This document shows positions 1 through 9,005 of a DNA stretch of 64,000 bases, piece after piece (positions within the stretch are counted from its first letter, which is position 1; each line of letters begins with the position of its first letter). The position numbers were made by a program, and so were the translations under genes. The notes beneath the pieces were generated by a model. That model made no database searches and was not told the DNA's origin. It was given only the letters and a program-made list of their open reading frames with translations. The DNA is taken from NCBI GenBank assembly GCA_963730115.1, contig CAVSQM010000008.1, positions 189,420 to 253,419 of the forward strand. The letters are read 5' to 3'. Source of the stretch: DASQFQ01 sp963730115. Its GTDB lineage: Bacteria; Actinomycetota; Thermoleophilia; Solirubrobacterales; Solirubrobacteraceae.

Positions 1-1
1 T

Positions 2-718
2 TTGAGCTCGGAGCTGGAGGCGCTCGAAGCGGAGGTCACCCGCTGCCGCGCCTGCCCGCGTCTGGTCGAGTGGCGCGAGCGGGTCGCGCGCGAGAAGCGC
101 GCGGCGTTCCAAGACTGGGAGTACTGGGGGCGCCCGATCCCGGGCTTCGGCGACCCCGCCGCTCGGGTGCTGATCCTGGGCCTGGCGCCCGCCGCGCACG
201 GCGCGAACCGGACCGGCCGCGTGTTCACCGGCGACCGCTCGGGCGACTTCCTGTTCGCCGCGCTGCACCGCACCGGCTTCGCCAACCAGCCGACGTCGGA
301 GCACATCGACGACGGCTTGGCGCTGCGCGACTGCTGGATCACCGCGGCGGTGCGGTGCGCGCCGCCGGCCAACAAGCCGCTGCCGGCCGAGCGCGAGCGC
401 TGCGCGGCTTGGCTCGAGCGCGAGCTGGCCCTGATCGGGCCGCCGCGCGTGGTCGTCTGCCTCGGCGCGTTCGCGTGGGAGGCGGCGCTGCGCACGCCGG
501 CGCTGCTGGACGGCCCGGTCCCGCGGCCGCGCCCGAAGTTCGGCCACGGCGCCGAGCACGGGCGCCTGCTCGGCTGCTTCCACCCCAGCCAGCAGAACAC
601 GTTCACCGGCAAGCTGACCGCGGAGATGCTGGACGCGATCCTGCTCCACGCCCGCGACCGCGCAGCCGCCGCCGACCAGCAGGCCGCTGCCCCCGCGCCC
701 CGCAAGGGGCGACGTTGA
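2..718 (+). CDS. Type 5 uracil-DNA glycosylase (UdgB-like)
   Basis: This 238-residue protein matches the iron-sulfur family 5 uracil-DNA glycosylases, which excise uracil and other deaminated bases in GC-rich and thermophilic lineages. Visible signatures are Cys15 and Cys18 (CRAC), a second Cys pair spaced C-x15-C near residues 118-134 as expected for a 4Fe-4S cluster, the active-site-type GLAPAAHGANRTGR segment and the HPSQQNTFTG segment. The start is TTG at base 2. The bases TTGA there fit the four-base stop/start overlap common in this window, so the gene is probably complete, but an upstream start cannot be excluded at the window edge. It overlaps the MFS gene by four bases and is likely cotranscribed with it. 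Confidence 0.9.
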   Translation: MSSELEALEAEVTRCRACPRLVEWRERVAREKRAAFQDWEYWGRPIPGFGDPAARVLILGLAPAAHGANRTGRVFTGDRSGDFLFAALHRTGFANQPTSEHIDDGLALRDCWITAAVRCAPPANKPLPAERERCAAWLERELALIGPPRVVVCLGAFAWEAALRTPALLDGPVPRPRPKFGHGAEHGRLLGCFHPSQQNTFTGKLTAEMLDAILLHARDRAAAADQQAAAPAPRKGRR

Positions 719-1899
719 AACGCTACGCGGAGGTCCTCCGCGTCCCGCACGTGGCGACGCTGATCGCGGCGACCCTGATCGCGCGCTTCCCGATCGGGAT
801 CAACGCGCTGGCGCTGATCCTCTACCTGCGCGAGGAGACCGGGTCGTTCGCGATCGCGGGCATCGTCGCCGGCGGGCTCGCGGCCGGGTCGGGCGTCGGC
901 GCGCCGGTCCAGGGCCGGCTCGTGGATCGCTTCGGCCAGCGGCGCGTGCTCGTCCCGCTCGCGCTCGTCCATGCCGGCGCGCTCGGCGGCGTCGTCGCGC
1001 TCGCCGAGCTCGGCGCGCCCGCCGCGGCGCTCGTCGCCTGCTCGTGCCTGGCCGGCTTCGCGATCCCGCCGACGTCGTCGGTGCTGCGCTCGATGTGGCC
1101 GACGCTGCTGCAAGACCGCGAGCGGCTGCTGCAGCCGGCCTACGCGCTCGACTCCGTCCTGATCGAGCTGATCTTCGTCCTCGGCCCGCTGCTGACCGCG
1201 ATCCTCGCCGCCGGCGTCTCGCCCGCCAGCGCGCTGATCGTCTCCGCCGCGAGCGTGATCACCGGCACGATCTGGTTCACCGCACAGGCGCCGAGCCGCG
1301 CCTTCGAGCCCGATCGCGAGGCGCGCTCGAGCCGCCTCGGGGCGCTCGCGTCGCCCGGCGTGCGCTCGCTCATCCTCACGTCGCTGCCGGCCGGCGTCGG
1401 GATCGGGATGTGCGAGGTCGCGCTGCCCGCGTTCTCCGACGCCGAGGGCGCCGCCGAGCTCGCGGGGCTGCTGCTCGCGACGTGGTCGCTGGGGAGCGCC
1501 GCGGGCGGCCTCATCTACGGCGCGCTCCCGAACCGCCCGCCGCTCGGCCGCGTCCACCTCGCGGTCAGCGCGCTGCTCCCGCTCGGGCTGCTGCCGCTCG
1601 CGGCGGCGCCGTCGGTGCCGGTGATGGCCCTGCTGGTCATCCCCGCGGGAGCCTTCATCGCCCCGCTGCTCGCCACCCGCAACGAGCTGATCGGCTGGGT
1701 CGCGCCGCCGGGCGCCCGCACCGAGGCCTACACCTGGCCGGTCACCGCCTTCGTGGGCGGCATCGCGATCGGCTCGGCGCTGGCCGGGACGATCGTCGAG
1801 GCGGAGAGCTGGCGCTGGGCCTTCCTCGTGGCGGCCGCCGCGGCGGCGTGCGGGACGCTCGTCGCCGTGCTGCGGCGCGGAACGCTCACCCCTGCTTAG
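715..1899 (+). CDS. MFS transporter (drug-efflux-like)
   Basis: This is a 394-residue integral membrane protein with about twelve hydrophobic segments and an MFS loop 2-3 motif (GAPVQGRLVDRFGQRR) near residue 65. It resembles SET/EmrD-type efflux permeases of unknown substrate. The start is TTG at 715 inside the stop of the preceding glycosylase (TTGA overlap), with AAGGGG about eight bases upstream. A longer frame opens at base 70, but its first 215 residues are only a shadow of the glycosylase gene. It converges on the oxidoreductase gene and their stop codons overlap by four bases. Confidence 0.85.
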   Translation: MKRYAEVLRVPHVATLIAATLIARFPIGINALALILYLREETGSFAIAGIVAGGLAAGSGVGAPVQGRLVDRFGQRRVLVPLALVHAGALGGVVALAELGAPAAALVACSCLAGFAIPPTSSVLRSMWPTLLQDRERLLQPAYALDSVLIELIFVLGPLLTAILAAGVSPASALIVSAASVITGTIWFTAQAPSRAFEPDREARSSRLGALASPGVRSLILTSLPAGVGIGMCEVALPAFSDAEGAAELAGLLLATWSLGSAAGGLIYGALPNRPPLGRVHLAVSALLPLGLLPLAAAPSVPVMALLVIPAGAFIAPLLATRNELIGWVAPPGARTEAYTWPVTAFVGGIAIGSALAGTIVEAESWRWAFLVAAAAAACGTLVAVLRRGTLTPA

Positions 1900-2873
1900 A
1901 GGGTGATCACCAGCTTGCCGCCCACGTCGCCCTGCTCCAGGTGCCGGATCGCGTCGGGCACCTCGGCCAGCGGGTAGGTGCGGTCGATCGCCGGCGTGAC
2001 CTGACCGGCGTCGAACAGCCCGTTGAGGAACAGCAGGTCCTCCCGCCGCTCCTTCGCCGTTAGCCCTCGCAGTCGCTGCCGGGTGAGCACCGACGTCGCG
2101 GGCGCGATGAAGATCTGCCGCTGGAAGCCGCCGAGCCAGCGCCCACCGCCTTCGCCGCCGACGAGCACGAGCGTCCCGCGCGGCGCGAGCGCCCGCCGGA
2201 GCTGCGACAGCGGGCGGATGCCGGCGTTGTCGAGGATCAGGTCCCAGCGCTCGCGGCCGTCGGCGAAGTCTTCCTGCGTGCGGTCGATCACCCGGTCTGC
2301 GCCGAGCGAGCGCACGAGGTCGACCCGCGCCGTGCCGCACACCCCGGTGACCTCCGCGCCGAACGCCTTCGCGATCTGCACCGCGAACGTCCCCACGCCG
2401 CCGCCGGCGCCCGTGATCAGCACCCGCTGGCCGGACTGCACCCCGCCGGCGTCGCGCAGTCCCTGCAGCGCCGTGGCGCCGGAGATCGGCGCCGCCGCCG
2501 CCTGCTCGAAGCTGAGGCGCGCCGGCTTCGGCGCCACCTTCGCGGACGACGCGCACGTGTACTCCGCGAACGAGCCGGTGCGGCACACCCCGTACACGTC
2601 GTCGCCCACGCTCACGCCGGGCACCTCGCCGCCGACGGCTTCGACCTGGCCCGCGAACTCCGTGCCGCGGATCGGCGACCGGCTCGGCCGCATCGCGGGC
2701 GCCGCGATCCGAGCGAGGTAGGGCAGGCCGGTCAGGAGATGCCAGACACCGCGGTCCACGCCGGCCGCGCGTACCCGCACGAGCAGCTCGCCCTCCGCCG
2801 GAGTGGGCCGATCGACGTCCTCGAGCCGGAGGACGTCGGGCCCGCCGTAGCTGTCGTGGACCACCGCCTTCAT
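1896..2873 (-). CDS. Zinc-type alcohol dehydrogenase-like oxidoreductase (MDR family)
   Basis: This 325-residue protein has the medium-chain dehydrogenase/quinone-oxidoreductase architecture. It has an N-terminal GroES-like fold (MKAVVHDSYGGPDVL start, GTEFAG near residue 70) and a Rossmann domain with the nucleotide-binding GAGGGVG motif near residue 155. Like the quinone oxidoreductase branch it lacks the structural-zinc cysteine cluster, so it probably uses NADPH without zinc. The substrate is unknown. ATG at 2873 is preceded on the minus strand by TAGGTT nine bases away, which suggests a leaderless transcript. It is transcribed divergently from the Lhr helicase gene. Confidence 0.85.
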   Translation of the reverse strand: MKAVVHDSYGGPDVLRLEDVDRPTPAEGELLVRVRAAGVDRGVWHLLTGLPYLARIAAPAMRPSRSPIRGTEFAGQVEAVGGEVPGVSVGDDVYGVCRTGSFAEYTCASSAKVAPKPARLSFEQAAAAPISGATALQGLRDAGGVQSGQRVLITGAGGGVGTFAVQIAKAFGAEVTGVCGTARVDLVRSLGADRVIDRTQEDFADGRERWDLILDNAGIRPLSQLRRALAPRGTLVLVGGEGGGRWLGGFQRQIFIAPATSVLTRQRLRGLTAKERREDLLFLNGLFDAGQVTPAIDRTYPLAEVPDAIRHLEQGDVGGKLVITL

Positions 2874-2882
2874 CGCGAACCG

Positions 2883-2928
2883 AACCTACAGCTAGCCGTA
2901 CTCTCGCGCCGCGCCTCGCCCGTACCCT
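2883..2928. promoter_or_regulatory. Divergent -10 elements between oxidoreductase and lhr
   Basis: On the minus strand TAGGTT (2888 to 2883) lies nine bases before the oxidoreductase ATG. On the plus strand TACCCT (2923-2928) lies six bases before the lhr ATG. The six bases between the latter and the ATG read GGAGGT, so lhr could use either a leaderless start or a very close Shine-Dalgarno. No convincing -35 boxes are visible. Confidence 0.45.
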
Positions 2929-2934
2929 GGAGGT

Positions 2935-5900
2935 ATGCCGCTCTCCGCGTTCACTCCACAGGTTCGAGAGTGGTTCAGCCGGGCGTTCGCGGAGCCGACG
3001 GCCGCCCAGGCCCAGGCGTGGCCGGCGATCGCCACCGGCGAGCACGCGCTGATCTCGGCGCCGACCGGGTCGGGCAAGACGCTGGCGGCGTTCCTGTGGG
3101 CGCTGGACCGGCTCGTGGCGGACCCGACGCCCGCCGGTGAGGAGAAGCGCACCCGCCTCGTCTACGTGTCGCCGCTGAAGGCGCTGTCCTACGACGTCGA
3201 GAAGAACCTGCGCGCGCCGCTGCGCGGCATCGGCGGCGACATCACCGTCGCCATCCGCACCGGCGACACGCCGCAGAAGGAGCGGCGCGACATGGTCAAG
3301 CACCCGCCCGACGTGCTGATCACCACGCCCGAGTCGCTGTACCTGATGCTCACCAGCCAGGCGCGCAAGATCTTCGAGGGCACCGAGTGGGTGATCGTCG
3401 ACGAGATCCACGCGGTCGCGCAGACCAAGCGCGGCGCCCACCTCGCGATCACGCTGGAGCGGCTCGCGGAGGTCGCCGACCGCGACGTCCAGCGGATCGG
3501 CCTGAGCGCGACCCAGAACCCGCTGGAGGAGGTCGGCCGCTTCCTCGTCGGGCCGAAGCGCACCTGCACGGTGATCGACACCGGCGTGCGCAAGCCGCTC
3601 GACCTCAAGATCCACGTGCCGGTCGAGTCGATGATCGAGCCCGACCAGGGCACGAACGGCGCCGAGCTCGACCCGTTCGCGGGCGGCGAGGCGACCCGCA
3701 AGTCGATCTGGCCGGCGATCTACCCGGAGATCCTGGAGCTGGTGCGCCAGCACCGCTCGACGATCGTGTTCGTCAACAACCGCCGCGGCGCCGAGCGCCT
3801 GGCCTTGCGCCTGAACGAGCTCGCCGAGGAAGAGATCGCGCGGGCGCACCACGGCTCGCTGGCGCGCGAGGAGCGGCTCGTGGTCGAGGACCAGCTGAAG
3901 GCGGGCGAGCTGCCGTGCCTGGTGGCGACCTCCTCGCTGGAGCTCGGCATCGACATGGGCGCCGTCGACCTCGTGCTGCAGGTCGAGTCGCCGAAGTCGG
4001 TGACCGCCGGGCTGCAGCGGATCGGCCGCGCCGGCCACAACGTCGGCGAGACGTCGAAGGGCCGCATCTTCCCGAAGTTCCGCGCCGATCTGCTCGAGTG
4101 CGCGGTGGTCGCCAAGCGCATGCGCGAGGGCGCGATCGAGACGACGGTCGTGCCGCGCAACCCGCTCGACGTGCTCGCGCAGCAGATCGTGGCGATGGCC
4201 GCCTCGACCGAGACGCTGTCGGTCGACGAGCTGCATGCCCTGGTCCTGCGCACCTACACCTACGCGGAGCTGTCGCGCGCGCAGCTCGAGAACGTGCTCG
4301 ACATGCTCGACGGCCGCTACCCGTCGGAGGAGTTCGGCGAGCTGCGCCCGCGGATCGTGTGGGACCGCGTGGCGGGGACGATCCGCGACCGCCGCGGCTC
4401 GCGCGCGCTGGCGATCACCAACGCGGGCACGATCCCGGACCGCGGGCTGTTCTCCGTCAACCTGCCCGACGGCCGGCGGGTCGGCGAGCTCGACGAGGAG
4501 ATGGTCTACGAGGCGCGGCCGGGCCAGGTCTTCCTGCTCGGCGCGTCGTCATGGCGGATCGAGGAGATCACGCGCGACCGCGTCGTGGTGACGCCGGCGC
4601 CGGGCGTGCCGGGCGCGGTGCCGTTCTGGAAGGGCGACTCCGTGGGCCGGCCACGCGAGCTCGGCGAGGCCATCGGCGCCTTCTCGCGCTGGGCGGTCGA
4701 GCAGGACGCGGCGACCCTGGAGGCCGACTACGACCTCGACCCCCGCGCCGCGTCGAACCTGCTCGAGTTCCTGCGCGAGCAGGAGGAGGCGACGCGGGTC
4801 GTGCCGAGCGAGCGCACGATCGTGATCGAGCGCTTCCGGGACGAGATCGGCGACTGGCGGCTGTGCGTCCTGTCGCCCTACGGCGGGCGCGTGCACGCGG
4901 CCTGGGGGCTTGCGCTGAGCGCGCGGATCCGCGACGAGTACGGGCTCGAGTCCGACGCCATCTGGTCGGACGACGGCATCATCGTCCACCTTCCCGACGC
5001 CGACGAGCCGCCCGGCGCCGAGCTCGTGCTGATCGACCCGGACGAGCTCGAGGACCGGGTGGTCGGCGAGCTGGGCGGAAGCGCCCTGTTCGGCGCGCGC
5101 TTCCGCGAGAACGCGGGCCGGGCGCTGCTGATCCCGCGCGCCTATCCGGGGCGGCGGACGCCGCTGTGGCAGCAGCGGCTGAAGTCGCAGACGCTGCTGG
5201 AGGTCGCCAAGCGCTACGCGCAGTTCCCGATCGTGCTCGAGACCTACCGCGAGTGCCTGCGCGACGTGCTCGACCTCCCCGGCCTCACCGACCTGCTGCG
5301 CAAGCTGCACGCGCGCGAGCTGAGCGTGGTCGAGGTGGAGACCGCGACGGCGTCGCCGTTCGCCTCGTCGCTGCTGTTCGACTACGTGGCGACGTACATG
5401 TACGAGGGCGACACGCCGAACGCGGAGCGGCGTGCCGCGGCGCTGGCGCTCGACCGCGAGCTGCTGCGCGAGCTGCTCGGGCAGGAGGAGCTGCGCGATC
5501 TCATCGACGAGGGCGCGCTGGAGCAGGTCGAGGACGACCTCCAGAGAGTCTCGGAGCGAACCCGTGCGGAATCGGTGGACGCGCTCCATGACGTGCTGCG
5601 GCGGGTCGGTGAGCTGACGACGGACGAGGCCGCCCTCCGGGTGGCCCCCGAGGCCGTCAAGAGCACCCGGCCGGGCGAGACCGCCGCGGCCGGCGCGGCG
5701 ACCTCGCCGCGCGAGCTCGCCGCCGCCTGGCTCTCGCAGCTCCAGGACGAGCGGCGCGCCATCACCATCCGGATCGCGGGCGAGCGGCGGTGGGCGGCGG
5801 CCGAGGACGCGGGCCTGTACCGGGACGGGCTCGGCGTGGTGCCGCCCTCCGGGCTGCCCGAGGCGTTCACCGAGGACGTGCCGGACGCGATGGAGCGGCT

Positions 5901-7392
5901 CGTGCGCCGGTACGCGCGCACGCACGGCCCGTTCGAGGACGACGCGCTCCGGGCGCGCTACGGCGTCGACTTCTCGCCGGTGCTGAAGGCGCTGGAGGTC
6001 TCCGGCGACCTCGTCCGCGGCGAGCTCCGTCCCGGCGGCACGCAGCGCGAGTGGTGCGACCCCGAGGTGCTGCGACGGCTGCGGCGCGCCTCGCTCGCGG
6101 CGCTCCGCAAGGAGATCGAGCCGGCCGACCAGCGCGCGCTCGCGCGCTTCCTGCCGAACTGGCAGGGCGTCGACCGCCACCCGCCGGCGGGTGCAGGACC
6201 CGACCGGCTGCGCGAGGCGCTGATCGGGTTGCAGGGGCTCGCCCTGCCCGCCGAGGTGTGGGAGCGCGACGTGCTGCCGCGGCGCGTCGGCGCCTATTCG
6301 CCGTCGTGGATGGACGCGCTGTGCGCCGCGGGCGAGCTCGTGTGGATCGGGGCGGGGCCGCTCGGCCGCCGCTCGGGCCGTGTCGCGCTCTACTTCCGCG
6401 AGGACGTGCGGCTGCTCGGGCCTCCACCGCCGCCGAAGGAGGCGCCGGAGGGCAAGGCCCACGACGCGATCCGCGAGCGGCTGACGTCGGGCGCCTGTTT
6501 CTTCACCGACCTGCTCGCCGACATCCCCGGCATCCCCAGCGAGGAGCTCCAGGGAGCGCTGTGGGACCTGGTGTGGGCGGGCGAGGTGACCAACGACGCC
6601 TACGCGCCGCTGCGCTCGCCGCGCTTGAGCGCACCTTGGTCGCAACAGGCGCGCGCCGACCGCCGCCGGCGGTTCTCCGCGCGCCGGACCGGCTCGCAGC
6701 CGCAGGTCCAGGGTCGCTGGTCGCTGGTGTCGTCGCTGTTCGCGGTGCCCGAGGACCCGACCGCCCGCCGCCGCACCCAGGCCGAGCTGCTGCTCGAGCG
6801 CTACGGCATCGTCACGCGCGAGCAGGTGCTCGCCGAGGGCATCCCCGGCGGCTTCTCGTCGCTGTACGACCAGCTGTCGGCGCTGGAGACGGTCGGCGTG
6901 GCGAGGCGGGGCTACTTCATCGAAGGGCTGGGCGGCGCGCAGTTCGCGCTCCCGGGCGCGGTCGAGCGCCTGCGGGCCCAGCGCGACGACGACACCGCGC
7001 CCCCGATGGTCCTCGCCGCCACCGACCCCGCGCAGCCCTACGGCGGGGTGCTCAAGTGGCCGCAGCGCGAGCGAAGCGGTGACGAGGCCTCTGGCCGAGG
7101 CAGTGGCAGGAATCCCGCGCGGCAGGCCGGCGCCTATGTGGTGCTGGCGGGCGCCGAGCCGGTGATCTACGTCGAGCGCGGCGGCAAGGGCCTGCAGATC
7201 CTCGTCGAGGCCAACGACCCCCGCCTGGGCGACGCGGCCGCAGCCCTCGCCGACGCCGTCCACCGCGGCCGCATCAAGCGGCTGGCGCTCGAGCGCGTCG
7301 ACGGCGAGCCGGTCGTCGGCTCCGAGTGGGAGGGCGCCCTGCTCGAGCTCGGCTTCCGCGCCGGCCCGCGAAAGCTCACGCTGTCCGCGTGA
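2935..7392 (+). CDS. lhr: Lhr-family ATP-dependent superfamily 2 helicase
   Basis: This 1485-residue protein is about the size of the large Lhr helicases, which unwind DNA/RNA-DNA hybrids and are linked to DNA repair. Walker A is APTGSGKT at residues 42-49 and the Walker B box is DEIH at 156-159. The second RecA domain follows, with a Q/RxGRxGH-type motif (QRIGRAGHN) near residue 361. The rest matches the winged-helix and large Lhr C-terminal core. Near residues 1378-1400 a hydrophilic segment (RERSGDEASGRG, continuing to RQAG) interrupts the C-terminal domain and looks inserted. The gene overlaps the next frame by four bases. It stands alone from the divergent oxidoreductase. Confidence 0.92.
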   Translation: MPLSAFTPQVREWFSRAFAEPTAAQAQAWPAIATGEHALISAPTGSGKTLAAFLWALDRLVADPTPAGEEKRTRLVYVSPLKALSYDVEKNLRAPLRGIGGDITVAIRTGDTPQKERRDMVKHPPDVLITTPESLYLMLTSQARKIFEGTEWVIVDEIHAVAQTKRGAHLAITLERLAEVADRDVQRIGLSATQNPLEEVGRFLVGPKRTCTVIDTGVRKPLDLKIHVPVESMIEPDQGTNGAELDPFAGGEATRKSIWPAIYPEILELVRQHRSTIVFVNNRRGAERLALRLNELAEEEIARAHHGSLAREERLVVEDQLKAGELPCLVATSSLELGIDMGAVDLVLQVESPKSVTAGLQRIGRAGHNVGETSKGRIFPKFRADLLECAVVAKRMREGAIETTVVPRNPLDVLAQQIVAMAASTETLSVDELHALVLRTYTYAELSRAQLENVLDMLDGRYPSEEFGELRPRIVWDRVAGTIRDRRGSRALAITNAGTIPDRGLFSVNLPDGRRVGELDEEMVYEARPGQVFLLGASSWRIEEITRDRVVVTPAPGVPGAVPFWKGDSVGRPRELGEAIGAFSRWAVEQDAATLEADYDLDPRAASNLLEFLREQEEATRVVPSERTIVIERFRDEIGDWRLCVLSPYGGRVHAAWGLALSARIRDEYGLESDAIWSDDGIIVHLPDADEPPGAELVLIDPDELEDRVVGELGGSALFGARFRENAGRALLIPRAYPGRRTPLWQQRLKSQTLLEVAKRYAQFPIVLETYRECLRDVLDLPGLTDLLRKLHARELSVVEVETATASPFASSLLFDYVATYMYEGDTPNAERRAAALALDRELLRELLGQEELRDLIDEGALEQVEDDLQRVSERTRAESVDALHDVLRRVGELTTDEAALRVAPEAVKSTRPGETAAAGAATSPRELAAAWLSQLQDERRAITIRIAGERRWAAAEDAGLYRDGLGVVPPSGLPEAFTEDVPDAMERLVRRYARTHGPFEDDALRARYGVDFSPVLKALEVSGDLVRGELRPGGTQREWCDPEVLRRLRRASLAALRKEIEPADQRALARFLPNWQGVDRHPPAGAGPDRLREALIGLQGLALPAEVWERDVLPRRVGAYSPSWMDALCAAGELVWIGAGPLGRRSGRVALYFREDVRLLGPPPPPKEAPEGKAHDAIRERLTSGACFFTDLLADIPGIPSEELQGALWDLVWAGEVTNDAYAPLRSPRLSAPWSQQARADRRRRFSARRTGSQPQVQGRWSLVSSLFAVPEDPTARRRTQAELLLERYGIVTREQVLAEGIPGGFSSLYDQLSALETVGVARRGYFIEGLGGAQFALPGAVERLRAQRDDDTAPPMVLAATDPAQPYGGVLKWPQRERSGDEASGRGSGRNPARQAGAYVVLAGAEPVIYVERGGKGLQILVEANDPRLGDAAAALADAVHRGRIKRLALERVDGEPVVGSEWEGALLELGFRAGPRKLTLSA

Positions 7393-8233
7393 TCGCCGCG
7401 CTCGTCGCGATGCTGGCGGCCGCCGGCGTAGCCGCGTCCGAAGCGCCGCCTCGGCCGCGGCCAGCGGCCCGCGCGCGGCCGCGGCCCAAGCATCCGCGGA
7501 TGCTGGCTACCGGTTCGCGCGTGCACTGGCCAAGGCGGGCCCGCGTCCCGCGGGCTCTGCGGCCGAGCGCCGCGCGCACGCGCGGGTCGAGACGCGGTTC
7601 CGGGCGGCCGGGCTTCGGATCGCGCACGACCGCTTCCGGGTGCCCGGGCATGGCCGGTCGCGCAACGTCGTCGGGATCTACGACTCGCCCTCCGACTGCC
7701 TGCACGTGCTGGTCGCGCACGCCGACTCGGTGCCGCCGTCGCCGGGCGCGGACGACAACGCCTCGGGGGTCGGGACGCTCGTCGCGCTCGCGCCCCGGCT
7801 GAGCGCGATCGGGCCCGCCTGCGACGTGTGGCTGATCGCCACCGGCGCGGAGGAGCGGCCGTACACCGGGCAGCCCGACCACCTCGGCGCCCTCGCAGCG
7901 GTGCCGCGCGTGAAGCGGCGTGCCAATGACCTCCGGTTCGTGCTCAGCCTCGACGAGGTCGGGCGCGGCTCCACCTTCCACCTCCGCTCCCGCGCGAACC
8001 GCAAGCGCGTCGAGGGCCGCATCGTCAAGGCCGGACGCGGGGCCGTGCGCTGGGTGGCCGACTCGGGCACGGGCAACTCCGACCACCGCGAGTTCGCGCT
8101 CGCCGGGCTGCCTGCCGCCAAGCTCGGCGTGCCCGACGACCCGCTCCGCCACACGGCGGGCGACACACCCGGCCGTCTCCAGCCGCGCGCGTTCGTGAAG
8201 GCACGCGCGATCGTCGAGCGGCTCCTAGGCTGA
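7389..8233 (+). CDS. M28-family zinc aminopeptidase-like protein, frameshifted
   Basis: The C-terminal 197 residues (from 7640) carry M28 peptidase metal-site signatures: AHADS, PGADDNASGV, ATGAEE, LSLDEVGRG and TGNSDHREF. Upstream, the same frame stays homologous-looking back to about 7508 (YRFARALAKAGPRPAGS) but has no start codon. A GTG at 7389, in a four-base overlap with lhr, opens a signal peptide (VIAALVAMLAAAGVAASEA) in a different frame. The two parts need one frame change between about 7430 and 7508; the total length fits one missing base. The product would be a secreted or lipid-linked peptidase of about 280 residues. Sequencing error or true decay are both possible. Confidence 0.75.
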
Positions 8234-8240
8234 TCACCGC

Positions 8241-9005
8241 ATGCCCGAGGGCGACACGATCCGCTACGCGGCCAACCGCATCCGGCCGGTGCTCGAAGGG
8301 CACGTGCCCGACGAGCTCGTCACGCCGCACCCGCGCTTCCGCCGCGACCGCTGGGCGGAGCGCCTGGACGGCCAGGAGGTCCGCAGCGTCGACGCCTACG
8401 GCAAGCACCTCTTCCTGCGCTTCGAGAACAACCTCACCATCCACTCGCACCTGCGCATGACCGGCCGCTGGCGCGTGCTCGACGACGACCGCCCCGTCGG
8501 GCGCGACGCCTGGCTCGTCATCCGTCGCGGCGGCAAGCAGGTCGTGCAGTCGAAGGGCCCGGTGCTCGAGCTGATGACCGACTCGCGCACCCGCATCGAC
8601 CAGCGGATCGCCGGGCTCGGGCCCGACATCCTCGCCGAGGAGTTCGACTACGAGCGCTTCCTCCGCCGCCTGCGCGAGGATGACCCGACGCGCCCGATCG
8701 GCGACGCGGTGCTCGAGCAGCGCACCGTCGCGGGCATCGGGAACATGTGGAAGGCGGAGGCGTGCCACGCCGCCGAGATCGACCCGTGGCGCCGCACCGG
8801 CGAGGTCTCCGACGACGAGGCGCTCGCGATCGTCGACGCCGCCCGCCCGCGCATGCAGGCGTCGGCCCAGGGCCACCACTCGCGCAACCAACAGGTCTAC
8901 AACCGCGCCGGCCGCCCCTGCCCGCGCTGCGGGACGCTGATCGCGGCCCGCGGCCAGTGGGATGACAACCGCACGACCTTCTGGTGCCCCGGATGTCAGC
9001 GCTGA
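8241..9005 (+). CDS. nei: Endonuclease VIII-like DNA glycosylase/AP lyase (Fpg/Nei family)
   Basis: This 254-residue protein begins MPEGDTI. Pro2 is the catalytic nucleophile and Glu3 the acid, and the PEGDT start is typical of Nei rather than Fpg (PELPEV). A conserved Lys sits in AYGKHLFL near residue 55. The C-terminus has a zinc finger, CPRCG with a distal CPGC. It removes oxidised pyrimidines and cleaves the abasic site in base-excision repair. ATG at 8241 follows TAGGCT (8226-8231) by nine bases, which suggests its own leaderless promoter inside the end of the peptidase gene. It overlaps the GDPD gene. Confidence 0.93.
   Translation: MPEGDTIRYAANRIRPVLEGHVPDELVTPHPRFRRDRWAERLDGQEVRSVDAYGKHLFLRFENNLTIHSHLRMTGRWRVLDDDRPVGRDAWLVIRRGGKQVVQSKGPVLELMTDSRTRIDQRIAGLGPDILAEEFDYERFLRRLREDDPTRPIGDAVLEQRTVAGIGNMWKAEACHAAEIDPWRRTGEVSDDEALAIVDAARPRMQASAQGHHSRNQQVYNRAGRPCPRCGTLIAARGQWDDNRTTFWCPGCQR

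Noticed and set aside
70..714. N-terminal extension of the MFS gene
   Set aside because: It translates the glycosylase gene in another frame; the MFS homology starts at TTG 715.
4549..7263. A 904-residue open frame antisense to lhr
   Set aside because: It is a GC-rich shadow: the sense frame has helicase motifs throughout and the antisense translation is Arg/Ala/Gln/Leu-rich without domains.
7389..8233. Programmed frameshifting in the M28 gene
   Set aside because: No slippery heptamer or downstream pseudoknot candidate is evident, and M28 genes are not known for recoding.
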